DNA of 64,000 nt from Chaetoceros tenuissimus (lineage: Eukaryota > Bacillariophyta > Thalassiosirophyceae > Chaetocerotales > Chaetocerotaceae). Below are positions 33,313 to 44,370 of this stretch, piece after piece. The notes under the pieces are model-generated. The model worked only from the letters and a program-made list of their open reading frames with translations, did not search any database and was not told where the DNA came from. Location of the stretch: positions 2,666,001 to 2,730,000 of the forward strand of contig BLLK01000045.1 in the NCBI GenBank assembly GCA_021927905.1, given 5' to 3'. Made by a program: the position numbers and the translations under genes. How positions within the stretch are numbered: the stretch's first letter is position 1; every line of letters begins with the position of its first letter.

Positions 33313-34990
33313 TCAGTTCTTTTGGGGAGAAGCATTTGTACTCTGTTTCTGAACTGATGAGATAAATCCAAGAAAAGATGATACATCCTCCGCATCGCCC
33401 GTAGATACATTGAAATCTGCACGAATTTGAGCTGCATCCATTTCAAGATTTTCAAGGTTGTTCGTTGAAAAAGATTTGCGAAACCTCTTCTCTTCTCCAC
33501 TACCGACTGGTGACTCTGATCGCGATTTCGATGCGATTGGGTCAGTAGTAGCTGTAGTAGCATTTTTTTCTTTTAGATTTTTTTCTTTTGCTTGTGAAGC
33601 TACACCTTTAGTATCATGATCATCAGAAACTTTGCGCTTTGAGGGAGCATCATCACTTGCATCTGAAAACTTTTGCAGAAGTAGACCCGATGCTTTCTGT
33701 ATAATAGGGCCTTCTTCAATCAGACCCTCTAACTCCTTCATCTCTTTTTTGACATCGGTATCTTTACTTGACAACTTTGACTGATATTCTGATGCATTTC
33801 TCCTGTTCGATAGGATGGCGTTAGCTCTATCAAGCCACGATGCTGTCTTGGTTACGACGACTCTATTACCAGGAAGGGCAGAGGCATTCAATCTGATGAG
33901 AGCTGAAGTTGGGTCGTGAAGATGTGGGGCGCTTGCTACTGCTGCAACTTGAGCAGCGTGTGATGCTTCTGTAGTAGCAGCTATCTTCTTTTGAGCTTCC
34001 TTTTTCTGCATATCTAAGCGACGTCGCCATCTTTGTTCAAGAACTTCAAGTTCACGCTATTTAAATATGTTAGGACTGACATTATATATTCTTATATGAA
34101 AAAATGTAAACATAGATTCTCACCTGATCCTTGTCAATTACATCAGCATTATTAGGACAACGAACAGCTGGATGAAAAACTCTTTTCCCAATACATGCTT
34201 CTCCAGTAAACTTCTTTGTTATACGCATAGGATCACAATTTAATTTGTCTGATAAATACGTCCGCAGTGTGGTACCTGCTGGAGCATTCAAGTGACCATT
34301 ATTAAAGTCTTGAATAACTCTAGCAACATATGCCTCTTCTTCAGCTGTCCACTTGCCTCGACGCAGATTGCTAGATTTTGATGTTGTAGATGGTTGTGCA
34401 CGCGACGATGTATGTGTTCTGTTCGATATCAACGATGATGGAACAGAATTAGACCTCTCCCGCCCTTGTACTTTTTTGTGAAGTGATGCTATTGGGTTTA
34501 TACTCCTGACCACTTCTGGCTTGGTGATATGCTCTTGCTGTACACCCTCGTTTCCACGAACTGTTGTGGAAATAGAAACCTTATCTCCCATAGCAGATGT
34601 TACATTTGGTGGTTTAACTGCATTTTTTTCTATAGATTGTATTAGGATGTCTTGATTGGAAGATGACTGAGGTATGGTATTTTCATTAGAGGAAACAGAA
34701 CAGCTAGAGGGAGAGACAAGTCCAGACTTTGAAGATGTAGAGTCTGATGCACTTTTTTTCTCATTTGATGCAATTTTACTTAATTCTCGGTCATCTTGGT
34801 TCACACTAGAATTTGGACTGCTATGGGCTGATTTTGATGTTGTCGTCAGGGGACTCCTATATGTGTTGTCATTTTGTGTGGTCTGAGTCTCGGTTGATTC
34901 ATGTTGGGGTGATTGAGCAAGAATCTTTGTTGTTGAAGATGAATTTTCAGGTGCTGGCGGTTGCACCTCTTCATGGTCAACACTGCTCAT
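33313..34990 (-). CDS. SANT/Myb-like nuclear protein of stramenopile type, function unknown
   Basis: Two exons: 34990-34124 and 34056-33313; 536 residues. The first 190 residues are Ser/Thr/Gln-rich and disordered. A conserved block at about residues 205-285 reads KWTAEEEAYVARVIQDF, then TTLRTYLSDKLNCDPMRITKKF and CIGKRVFHP. The W-x-x-E-E-E start resembles SANT/Myb, and this whole block recurs in many diatom proteins in my recollection, without a known function. A coiled-coil region (RELEVLEQRWRRRLDMQKKEAQKK) spans the splice. The C-terminus is low complexity. Nuclear location and a regulatory role are inferred. Confidence 0.7.
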
Positions 34991-36250
34991 AACAATAAAG
35001 ATTCTTTCCTTCGTCAAAATAGAGTATGTAATGCTATAGATTTCGTGAAATGGTTGAAGTATTACTGAGGTGATGGGTGTGTGAGAAGGCAGACAGGCAG
35101 TAGACAGGTCGTAGATGTGTTTTTTTTTTTGAAGTGGAAAGGTTTGCACACAAAAATATCTTTCCTGGTGCTTAGCAAAACATATAGTAGGTTACAAAGA
35201 ATTTACAATATAGGGCAACACCTGCCAAAGACCTGAAATGGTAGCTCTAATAAGCAGAAGTATGTAGAGGTTAGTGGAAATTGGCTTGAGGATGGAAGCA
35301 AAAAAGTGGGTTTTGGCATTTTCAAGTTGAAAAAGTTTGACGGCGTATCTTTTGACAGGAGGGAGGGAAAAAACTTCCTCGGCAAACGGGTTTAGAGAGT
35401 CCAGCCAAATTGCACCGTTTGCCGAGGAAGAAAATAAATTTCTGGCCAATCACGTCTCACGTTGCAAAATCAAAAATGACATCAGTTAAGCCCCTCTCTG
35501 GAGCATCTGCTTACCAGGACTTGTGTCAGGTTAAAGACACTTCCAGTACTGCAACTTCAATTGCTCACCATCTGTTGTTGTGAAATGCTCTAGGTACGTA
35601 TTTACGTATTTACATCCTATCGAATGCATTTCTCATAGTGAAACTGACATCTGCAACATGTCTTTTTTATCTCACTCTTCAATTTACTGCAACCAAAGCG
35701 GAAATTTTCACTCTCATTCACTTACCTTTCCTAGTTAGCACTGATAGTGATCGGAACAATTCTTTGTTCACGAAAGGAGGAGGAAGAAAAATTTCTCTAG
35801 CTAGGGGGACATTCTACCTTCAATGACACCCAATATATAGCCTATTTAGCCAACCCGGATATCCTCAAAAGGCTTTTTCGTGTTCGTTGATAACCCGGAG
35901 TTCAATATCCGTGACAAGTAAGTAGGTTTCCTCAGCGTTCATCCACCAACAATTTCTGAGAAAAAAAGCGAAAAAATGAAAGAAATTATTACACCTTACG
36001 ATACTATTTGTATTGTTATTGTTCTGTTCTAGTCCACTGGAAAAACCTTCTTACACAATCGCTTGTTTCTGGAAAGATCGAAGAGCTCAGTAAGTCCCAT
36101 CCTTGGTCAGAGTCCCCTTTGAAAGATAGAAGTTGTGATTGAAAGTGAAAGTACTGAACAAGAAACTGAGAAAGCTTTAGTGAAGAAAGATATAGAAAAA
36201 TTATCACTTGTAGAGAAAAGGAGCTAGGATTTATACCATAACGAGACAAC
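34991..36250. other. 1.26-kb divergent intergenic region
   Basis: It lies between the SANT-like gene (-) and the PRP40-like gene (+). The only ORFs are 60-85 codons with no recognisable features. It includes a perfect 15-bp inverted repeat at 35374-35430 and the 5' UTR of the downstream gene. Confidence 0.5.
35374..35430. repeat. 15-bp perfect inverted repeat
   Basis: CTTCCTCGGCAAACG at 35374-35388 is complementary to CGTTTGCCGAGGAAG at 35416-35430, leaving a 27-nt loop. It could form a hairpin in RNA or DNA, or be a paired protein-binding site. Confidence 0.85.
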
Positions 36251-38551
36251 ATGGCTTCAGAGCAAGGAATACAATCAGTACCTCCTCCTGCTGCAAAGAA
36301 TAATAATGACATGAAAAGTTCGCATACTAACCAACCTCCATCATCGACTCCTACGCGAAACAGTACACAAAGTACGGTTCCAAATGACGATTCAAGAAAT
36401 GGCCCTAGGCCGCCTCCAAGAAGAGACGGAAGACCAAATCACCATAATATGAATAGGGCTCCTTTTTCGCCGAGAGGTGGAGGCAGAGGAAGATTTGGTA
36501 GGGGAGGCCGTAATTATGATAATATGAATGGAAGAGGGTTTCCTGGGCGAGGAAGATTCGATGATATGAATGGAAGAGGATTCCCAGGGAGAGGGAGAGG
36601 AAGGGGACCTAGAATGCCACCTCCTCCTGGGCGAGGTTTTCGCCCTAATGGGCGAGGAAACATGAATCAACGGCCTTTTCAAGGTCAACGACCCCATCCT
36701 CATATGAATCAGAACAATAGACGCCCTCCACCGAGGCATATACAAAATAGACCCTTTAATCAACATCCACCAAATTCAAATAACAATATGCACATGCAAA
36801 ATGGGATGAATCAATATCAGCAACCACCGCCGCAATCGCAACATGCTGGGCCTTCACACATTCCTCCTCCAATGAGCGCTCCTCCTCAACAAATGATTAA
36901 TAACCAAATGATGCCAATGCAAACAATTCCACAGCAACAAATGCCTTTTCAAACCCAACCTTTTCAACAAAATAGTGTCTTACCTCAACAAATTATTGCA
37001 GGAGCACAGGTGGCTCCTTTGAATCCTGCTGCTGAGGCTAGAAATTGGAGTACACATAAATCTCCTGATGGTGTTGATTATTACTATAACTCTGCTACGG
37101 GTGTTTCCACGTATACAAGACCATCATGTCTAGCACCTAACTACACTGCAGTATCAGCTACCGTGACTACATCAACAGTAAACGCTTCACAAAAGAGGAA
37201 ATGGACTCAGCATTTGGACAAAAATTCTGGTAGGACATATTACTATGATGGAACGACAACAACTTGGGAGAAACCTTCAGATTTGGATGATAATGATGAG
37301 GGAGAGCATGAAGCAAGTGAAGCACCAACTAAGAAAATCAAAAAGAATGAGGAGAAAAAATCATTGTATGGCAGTAAAGCTGAGGCAACAGCTGCCTTCA
37401 AAGGTTTACTTCTAGCAAAGGATATTACGCCTGGAATGAGTTTTGCGGAAGTTACGAAAATATGTTCTTCAGATAAACGGTGGGAAGCGTGTTCTTCAAC
37501 TGGTGAAAAGAAGCAAGCTCTTGCTGAATTTCAGACGAAGCGTGCCAATGAGCTCAAAGAAGAAAAGAGGCAAGAAAAAATCAGAGCTAGAGACGCATTC
37601 ATGAAGCTTTTGACAGATAAACTACCATCTGTGAGTGAATTCAATGCTAATAACAAAACACCGTTCCAAGAAATACGTGAATATCTTGTAAAAGACGATC
37701 GTTTTCATGCAGTTGAAGATGAAAGTGAAAGAGAAGAAATGTATCATGATTTTATCGAAGAGATTAGAAAACGTGATGAGCGCCAGAAGCGAAACAAGAA
37801 AAGAGACGCAAAAGACAGTTTCTTAGCTTTCCTCAAGGCAAAGGAAGAACTTGGAGCTCTTACCTTTGCTTCTACGTGGCATTCATTTGTGTCAGCTCTC
37901 GGTGAAGATGAAAAGACTCACAAAGATTTCATTGTTTCGCCTCACATGTCAGACCAGAATCGCCAATTATATTTCGCCGATTATGTCATTGGACTCCAAG
38001 TTGCTGAGGATGAAAAGCGTCGCCGCATACGAGAAGCAAGGAAGCGATCTGAGAAGGCTCAAAGAGATGCATTTCGAGACACACTCACGGCACTTGCAAG
38101 AGATGGTAAAATATTCCCTTCGTCTAGATGGAGAAATGTAGAAGAGATTCTAGTTGGGAAAGAGTCGTACGCTCCAGTGAAGGAACAAGGACGAAATGAA
38201 CCTCAGAATCTTTTCGAAGATTTTGTTGATGAATGGAATGATATATATCATGGCGACAAAGCATTTCTGAGCGATATGATGGGAAAGGCGAAAGAAAGTA
38301 TTGTGACATTGGATACCAAGTATGATCAATTCACAAAAAATCTGCTAGATTCAGTTGCTCACTCTCCAGATTTGTACAGTGATGTTAGAAAGATCATCCA
38401 AGACGATAACCCAGTATCGAGTGCAAGGATATTATATGACGAAATTATTGCTGCTAGGAAAGCGGCAAAGTCTCGAGGTCGACCAGCATATGGGGACTCT
38501 AGTGAAGATGAAGGTGAAATCGTAGAAGATGGAGAGATTACTGATGAATGA
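36251..38551 (+). CDS. WW/FF-domain splicing factor (PRP40/TCERG1-like)
   Basis: Single exon, 766 residues. An RGG/proline-rich N-terminus (about residues 40-260, with GRGRFGRGG-type and PPP repeats) is followed by two WW domains: NWSTHKSPDGVDYYYNSATG (about 263-292) and KWTQHLDKNSGRTYYYDGTTTTWEKP (about 317-343; the second W and P are intact). The first ends YTRP where W is usual. Then come four or five FF domains from about residue 375 (AFKGLLLAKDITPGMSF, AFMKLLTDKLP, SFLAFLKAKEELG, AFRDTLTALARDGKIF) with charged linkers. The tail is acidic. This is the architecture of PRP40 (U1 snRNP, 5' splice site bridging) and TCERG1 (CTD-linked elongation/splicing); which of the two is unclear, PRP40 being favoured by having two WW domains. 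Confidence 0.9.
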   Translation: MASEQGIQSVPPPAAKNNNDMKSSHTNQPPSSTPTRNSTQSTVPNDDSRNGPRPPPRRDGRPNHHNMNRAPFSPRGGGRGRFGRGGRNYDNMNGRGFPGRGRFDDMNGRGFPGRGRGRGPRMPPPPGRGFRPNGRGNMNQRPFQGQRPHPHMNQNNRRPPPRHIQNRPFNQHPPNSNNNMHMQNGMNQYQQPPPQSQHAGPSHIPPPMSAPPQQMINNQMMPMQTIPQQQMPFQTQPFQQNSVLPQQIIAGAQVAPLNPAAEARNWSTHKSPDGVDYYYNSATGVSTYTRPSCLAPNYTAVSATVTTSTVNASQKRKWTQHLDKNSGRTYYYDGTTTTWEKPSDLDDNDEGEHEASEAPTKKIKKNEEKKSLYGSKAEATAAFKGLLLAKDITPGMSFAEVTKICSSDKRWEACSSTGEKKQALAEFQTKRANELKEEKRQEKIRARDAFMKLLTDKLPSVSEFNANNKTPFQEIREYLVKDDRFHAVEDESEREEMYHDFIEEIRKRDERQKRNKKRDAKDSFLAFLKAKEELGALTFASTWHSFVSALGEDEKTHKDFIVSPHMSDQNRQLYFADYVIGLQVAEDEKRRRIREARKRSEKAQRDAFRDTLTALARDGKIFPSSRWRNVEEILVGKESYAPVKEQGRNEPQNLFEDFVDEWNDIYHGDKAFLSDMMGKAKESIVTLDTKYDQFTKNLLDSVAHSPDLYSDVRKIIQDDNPVSSARILYDEIIAARKAAKSRGRPAYGDSSEDEGEIVEDGEITDE

Positions 38552-38673
38552 TGAAGAATCCAACACGGTTGGTTTTAAGGGATTATCTAAACTTTACTAC
38601 AATTAATGTTTAGCAAAAAAGTCTATGGACGTGTATTTACTTTTTCTCTGGTACCCAATTACCTATTTATTAG

Positions 38674-41162
38674 TCATATAGAACTTTCAGCCTCTAATAT
38701 TTTTCTAACCAGTTGTCGAATAGAAATTCTAGGAGCAGCTTTACTTTCATTTCGGGACGATGCTTTCTTGTCTATGACTGAGTTTGAATTTTCATTTTTG
38801 TGCTCAATGAGCTTATCAATTTGTTCATCAATATCGAAAGCCGTCATCCATATTGAACGGACCGTTTTGGTTTGACCTATTCTACGCACTCTATCTTCAG
38901 CCTGAAGAGTCTCAGCCGCTGTCCAAGGTCTATCCATTAATATAATCGTCCTTGCCGCTGTAAGCGTAATACCGACCCCGGCAGAACCGTAAGTTCCAAT
39001 AAATACTGGAGTAATTCCTTTTTGAAATCTATCAACAAGGGTTTGCCTTTTTGCGCTTGGGGTTGAGCCTTCCAAAAGTTCACTTTCCCACCCTGCTGCT
39101 TTCAATTGTTTCTGAATTTGCTTCGCAGCATCCACGAAGTAAGTGAAAATTACAACTGAGGATTCTTCCTCTAGCACTTGTTCTGTCAAAGATACTGTAG
39201 CGTCAACCTTTGCGAAGGCGGCAACTTGTCTCAAACGGGCGAAAGCGCCAAGAATTGCATCGTCTCCTACAGAGTCTCTGGATTTGTAAATGTTTGCCTT
39301 GACATAGCTGTGTGAGTAATGAAATGTAAATGAAAACATTTAAATCAAACTCATGCTGAACCTACCAATTCATTCAGTGCTCTATTGTGTTGTATTTCAA
39401 ATTTGCTCCCAACAGGAACTGTTTTAATCTCTCTACTTTTTTCTGGTAATTCTTTCAAACAGTCGTCTTTGGTTTTGTAAAGAATGTGCGAAGAAATGTG
39501 TTCGTTCAAAACTGGCAAATTCGAACTACCGGAGTTGTCCCAAACTTCTCTACCGTTGTACCTCTTATTCTGACCATTGCAAAAGAAAAATTCGTAAGCT
39601 TTTTGATTGTCACCAAAGGGATGCTGTACCGCCTTTAGCAATGGAAATAAATTTGCCGGTTTCCCATTTTTCATTGGTGTTCCAGATAGCAATAAACATC
39701 CGCAGCATTTTTTGGAGAGAGCTAGCTTCATTGTATCTTTTGTTCGGGCACTTTCTAGACTTTGTAGATTATGGGCTTCGTCTGCAATCAAAATAAAGTT
39801 TTCAACTGTATCGGGTATTCTAGAAGGGACACGAGCCCAAGAAGAAACTCGGAGGTCGAGACATTTGGGATCGAAAGCGGTAGCTTTCTTTTCCTCTTCA
39901 CATTTTAACCCAACAATAGCAGCGGTGCGCATCCATTCTTTTTTGAGAGAGGTTGGTGCGATGACATGGACCTTTAGGTTTGGAAAGGTATCTTTGAATG
40001 CTTTTGCATAGACACATCCTATTAAAGTCTTTCCCAAACCCATATCATATGCAAGAATCAAACGCCGCTATATTTTGAAACCAAGATTGAAAATTAGACG
40101 AAAGATCTGTCGAAAAGCAAAACACCCAAGTACAATAAAGCTATTTTTGTTTCGTACCATTTGTAGAGCTCTCACTATCCCCATTTTCTGATGCTTTAAT
40201 AATACCCACCCATTACTGAATTTATCATTCAAACATGCAGCTTTGATTAGTTTCATGCGATATTCGTCGTCTACAGGTTTCGTCCTTTTCTCGTCATAAG
40301 CTAGTTCCTTTGGCAGTGGAAATTTTCTACTCTTTGTTGTTGCCATTGTTGTTGCTGAAGTTGTCGATGTCGTTGCTGTCGATGTTGAAGTCGGTTTCGC
40401 TTGCGATTTAGCCGCTGATTCTTTTGCTGCATTTATCTTTGTACTCGTAGTTTGATGAGCCGCAGTTGGCTTCTGAGTTACCATTGTAGATTCAGATTTT
40501 ATTGCAACCGATTGCTTTTGAGGAATTGCAGTCATTGTTGCATTGGATTCCGTACACGTTTCCTTGGATATTTGTACATGGTTGGTTTTTGTATTAATGT
40601 TGAATGATTGCATCTCGCTTTTGACTGGTATACTCGAACTCGCTGGATATTTACGGTCTGTAGTGTTGTATGGATTCATTTGAGCTTTTTTAGTTACTAT
40701 TTCAGCGTCAGATCCAGAACTGTTCTGCCCTTTTATTGATATATTTTCATTGACACTTTGTTCTTTCATTCCAATGATACACTTTTGACTCGTATATGGA
40801 TTATTGGAAGCTAATTTGTAAGGATTCACAGCATCTGTATTCCCTTTGCTTGGCAACTTTGGCGATACATTATTGACAGAGCCATTCGTGGATATTGAAG
40901 ATACTGGTATCGGTGGATTCACTGCTTTCGAATATCCCGTATTTGCAGCTTGTACATTATTTCCATTCAATGATGAGGCCTGAACTTGATTTGAAGCATT
41001 CGGCATTTTCTTTGGTTTGGAGTAAGGATTGACAATTGTAGATGAAAAATTCCTCTTGTAAGGATTTCCAGCATTACTTTCATTGTTTGCTCCTTGATTG
41101 TCTCCTTGCTTTCTTTTTATGTAAGGATTCTGAATGGGCAAGTGATCATTTTTCTTGGACAT
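38674..41162 (-). CDS. SNF2-family ATPase, SMARCAL1/ZRANB3-like
   Basis: Three exons: 41162-40158, 40067-39366 and 39297-38674; 776 residues. The splice rebuilds the SNF2 N-terminus: GIVRALQM then RRLILAYDMGLGKT (Walker A). Other motifs are VIAPTSLKKEW, LIADEAHNL (DEAH), LLSGTP, VVIFTYF, GTYGSAGVGITLTAA and QAEDRVRRIGQT. The compact helicase with a short insertion and this motif style suggests the SMARCAL1 annealing-helicase group (fork remodelling), although no HARP domain is seen. The first 330 residues are disordered and contain six NPY-[IKST] motifs. The acceptor of intron 2 (CAAG|GCA) was chosen by phase and is the least certain join. Confidence 0.85.
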
Positions 41163-41603
41163 GTTTTGATTTTTATGAAGCCGAGCCGAATCAATCTCTT
41201 CTCCTCCTTGCCAATCAGGACAATAAATTTTCAATGTATATCTTTATGAGTTGTTTATAAACTTAGGTGTACATATTGCTGAATGAACATAGTGATACAT
41301 GTGCATTCATTATGTTGTGTTTTCCATTTCTCTCTCGTCTCGTCGTCTCGTCTTCAAATTTTTGAATTTGACGTCACTAGCCATAAACGAACCACCTATT
41401 AGCTAGCCAATTGGTTTGATGCTTTACTTGGTACAGACTTCTACGTACGTACGCAAATTCTGTTCTTCCCTCCGTCTTGCTCCGTCATTCGTCATTGTGC
41501 TGGAAAAAATGTGAGAAATACGAGATACGAGCCAATATCAAATAATCAATACTATTGAAAATTATAAAGAATAATCTCCAAAAGTGTTAGAATACTGAAA
41601 ATC
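41163..41603. other. Divergent promoter, no gene seen
   Basis: It lies between the SNF2 gene (-) and an unknown gene (+). It contains an alternating TACGTACGTACG palindromic stretch at about 41443-41455. Confidence 0.45.
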
Positions 41604-42794
41604 ATGAGAAGATCTAGAATATATGCAAGGCCTGTGATTAGTCTGTTGTCTTCAGGTCCTACTCAGAATGTCACTCAATTTTTCAACAAATTTCTTGATA
41701 TGAAGAAAACCATCTCCATTGAAAACACTTCTGATGATGCTCTCGATAATGCATACAGTCCTATATTTAACGCAGGCTTTGAGTCTACTGCGTGTATCGA
41801 TCATGCTGGTTCTATTCTTCATTTTTTACGTTTGAAGAATGATGATAATTTTCCCAATCAATTATCGTTGTTGGCAATCACTGACTCAGACAATGATTGC
41901 AATGATGATTCCATGGATTTACAATTGAGTATTCAACATGCAAGGGATTCGATTGCGCAAAATCTAGACACTAGTTCAAAGAGTGCACTGAAGTTGCTGG
42001 GTATGACCAAATTCCACAAAGAAGTATACCCGCATCATTTAACCTCTCTGGATCAAGGTATGCCCATTCTCGAACTGCCTAAAGAAAACATAGCTGAACG
42101 CAAAGATGCTGACAAAGTTTCCTCCAATATTCGTGAAATCGTTCTTCCCTTCAATGTTGAATCAAAGTATAAGGACAATATGACACTGCAACAAAAGTTG
42201 TCCTCATCTGGTATGTATAGACCAAAGGTTGGTCTATATCAATGGTCCACTGGATTTCCAATTCTACGTCCGCTACCTGCGGCAGAAACAGATTTGACAT
42301 TACCAAATCCATCCTTGATATTCCAATGTGCATCTTTAGATACAATACAAGAAAAGATTAGTGATGAAGTAGTGATTAGCAAAGTTGGCTTCAATAGTCT
42401 TTCTTCAAGTGGTCAACTTGTTATTCATCATCCAGCAATTCAGGGAATAGAAATTAGATTATGTGAGTCTACAGAGTTGTCAAGTTCTTTTGCAGAAGCT
42501 CAGGATTCTTTAATGGCTGGATCGTTAGATGATTTACAAAATGTCAATGTACTTGCAGAAGGTGGAGCGGGGAAAACGAAAAGTATGGATGTTGAATTGT
42601 ACTCGAGTAAATCAAGTCAGGGCACTCAAAATATTTCGAAGGAGCGAGGAAAAGTTGATGCAATGAATGGTTTGGGAGACTGTTGGGTTGAGTTTAGAGC
42701 CAATATGAAGAGACCGGTTGGTTTCTTTGACAAGAAAGCTAGGGCCAAGCCTGCCCAAACAATTGCAAAGCCTCCGGATTTGCCGTATGAGTGA
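41604..42794 (+). CDS. Hypothetical protein, 396 residues
   Basis: Single exon with a clear long frame between two well-supported genes. The N-terminus (MRRSRIYARPVISLLSSGP) is Arg/Ser-rich and could be a mitochondrial or plastid presequence. The middle shows GMYRPKVGLYQWSTGFPILRPLP and VISKVGFNSLSSSGQLVIHHPAIQG; no family is recognised. The C-terminus has DCWVEFRANMKRPVGFFDKKARAKP. The composition is like that of its neighbours, so it is probably a real lineage-specific gene. Confidence 0.7.
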   Translation: MRRSRIYARPVISLLSSGPTQNVTQFFNKFLDMKKTISIENTSDDALDNAYSPIFNAGFESTACIDHAGSILHFLRLKNDDNFPNQLSLLAITDSDNDCNDDSMDLQLSIQHARDSIAQNLDTSSKSALKLLGMTKFHKEVYPHHLTSLDQGMPILELPKENIAERKDADKVSSNIREIVLPFNVESKYKDNMTLQQKLSSSGMYRPKVGLYQWSTGFPILRPLPAAETDLTLPNPSLIFQCASLDTIQEKISDEVVISKVGFNSLSSSGQLVIHHPAIQGIEIRLCESTELSSSFAEAQDSLMAGSLDDLQNVNVLAEGGAGKTKSMDVELYSSKSSQGTQNISKERGKVDAMNGLGDCWVEFRANMKRPVGFFDKKARAKPAQTIAKPPDLPYE

Positions 42795-42942
42795 TAAATT
42801 GATTCGAAATGAGAGTCAAGTCAGTTCCTCGTTTATAATGCATATTATGGTACTGTATCATTTTTCTTTAGATGTATATGGTATGTCTGTATATACTATA
42901 TTCGATATCAAGCAAGAGCAGTAGAACCTATTTCATATATTC

Positions 42943-43947
42943 TCAATACATATCGGTAATTGATTCATACACAACGAAAGTAATTGCAGCACTAGGTGCA
43001 ACTCGCAATGCATTTGGTATACTACCCTTGAAAAATCCATTCAAACCTTCCCTCTTCCATATCTTTGTTACGCAATCTATTACTCCTTTATACTCTCTTT
43101 TCACAATTTCAATTTCACCCGATGCGGAAATTTCAGCAGTCCGATCCATTCGTTGCTGAAGTCTCGACTTTATTACTTGAATTGGATATGTTATTGTACT
43201 TGCAATTATCTTTGAAGTAGCTCCCATTGCTAGATATCCCAATGAATCTTCTAATCGCTCTAAGACCCTTTTCTTTTCACCAGTTTTCCGAGTAGATTTT
43301 GTATATTCTCCAAAATGTTGTTTCAGGAATTCATAGGTTACAAACTGAAAGCCGCCATGACTTACCAACATCAAAGCGGGCACTGCACCTTTATATAAGG
43401 CTAAAATTCCTTCTTCCCGCACTATTGTTGTGACGGCGTCGAAAAGATTCTTATACGGCAACTTAACTTTCCCTTCACCTAGTTTGGACGCTTGTTCTTG
43501 TTGCGCCTTCTTCATTTGTAATTGCATCCTAGTTTTAATCAACCAAAGCGGATTCGTGCAACCAACCATTACAGCTCCCGATAAACACGCTGCTCCGAAA
43601 TTCTCTGTTGATGACAGTACCACTTTTTCATCTGGTGACAGGTGATTCTTCTTACGATGCCTATTCGCAATATCTTTCTTTATTTTCTCATATATGAAAA
43701 AATAACCACCCCAACTTGCTGCACTGCCAATGAGTGCTGGCGTTAAACCTTGATATACTCCTCGTATTCCCTCGTATTTAATTATATACCGCATAGTACC
43801 AAAGAGTGTTCTCGACCTCTTCACAGTCTCATTTACCTGTAAGCGAACTTTTACCAAATCTAATGGGTACAATAATACGGTTGACGCAGCACCTCCTGCT
43901 AATCCTGCTACCAAAGGAACATAATCCTTGCTTAGCTTTCCACTCAT
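42943..43947 (-). CDS. Mitochondrial carrier, SLC25A32/FLX1 (folate/FAD) type
   Basis: Single exon, 334 residues, three tandem carrier repeats. The P-x-D/E-x-x-K/R signatures are YPLDLVKVRLQ, NPLWLIKTRMQ and YPIQVIKSRLQ. A tryptophan in the second repeat (NPLW) instead of an acidic residue is characteristic of the SLC25A32/SLC25A33/36 and pyrimidine/folate/FAD/NAD carriers. GLTPALIGSAASWGGYFFIYE and RVAPSAAITFVVYE match the folate/FAD carrier group closely. It is inferred to act in an organelle inner membrane, transporting folate or FAD; the substrate is not proven by sequence. Confidence 0.85.
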   Translation of the reverse strand: MSGKLSKDYVPLVAGLAGGAASTVLLYPLDLVKVRLQVNETVKRSRTLFGTMRYIIKYEGIRGVYQGLTPALIGSAASWGGYFFIYEKIKKDIANRHRKKNHLSPDEKVVLSSTENFGAACLSGAVMVGCTNPLWLIKTRMQLQMKKAQQEQASKLGEGKVKLPYKNLFDAVTTIVREEGILALYKGAVPALMLVSHGGFQFVTYEFLKQHFGEYTKSTRKTGEKKRVLERLEDSLGYLAMGATSKIIASTITYPIQVIKSRLQQRMDRTAEISASGEIEIVKREYKGVIDCVTKIWKREGLNGFFKGSIPNALRVAPSAAITFVVYESITDMY

Positions 43948-44370
43948 GAACCTACTAAGATGAAATCAGTGTAGAACAAGGTCTTTGGTCTATGGTTAAT
44001 GATGATGGTTTAAAGATGCAAGTAGGTTTTGATATAAGGATGAAGAAAAGAATGAGACGGGCAGGAGGCGTTTCTGTTTTTGAGTTCTCATCAGATATAA
44101 TAGAGTAACCTATGATTAGACTATGATTTCCAATGATCTGATTGGTTTAAAAATACGTACATACTGATGATACTACTGACGTGCCAAAAAGGAATTTTCT
44201 TTTTGCTTCTTTTTTATTTTTCCACATCAGATCATCACTGGCTCAAAAACGAAGTGCATTGCATGATGCATACTTCACGTATTTCCTGTGCTTACAAAAA
44301 TACCACACATCATTTCTCAAGCAGTACACATTTTTCTATTCAATTCCTCAGTGGTTAATTACGTTACAAA
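43948..44370. other. Divergent promoter, no gene seen
   Basis: 423 bp between the carrier (-) and the CDP-alcohol transferase gene (+). Short ORFs only. Confidence 0.45.

Noticed and set aside
41443-41455. TACGTACGTACG as a specific operator
   Set aside because: A similar alternating string occurs near 12604 and 50850, but simple-sequence origin cannot be excluded, so no regulatory call was made.
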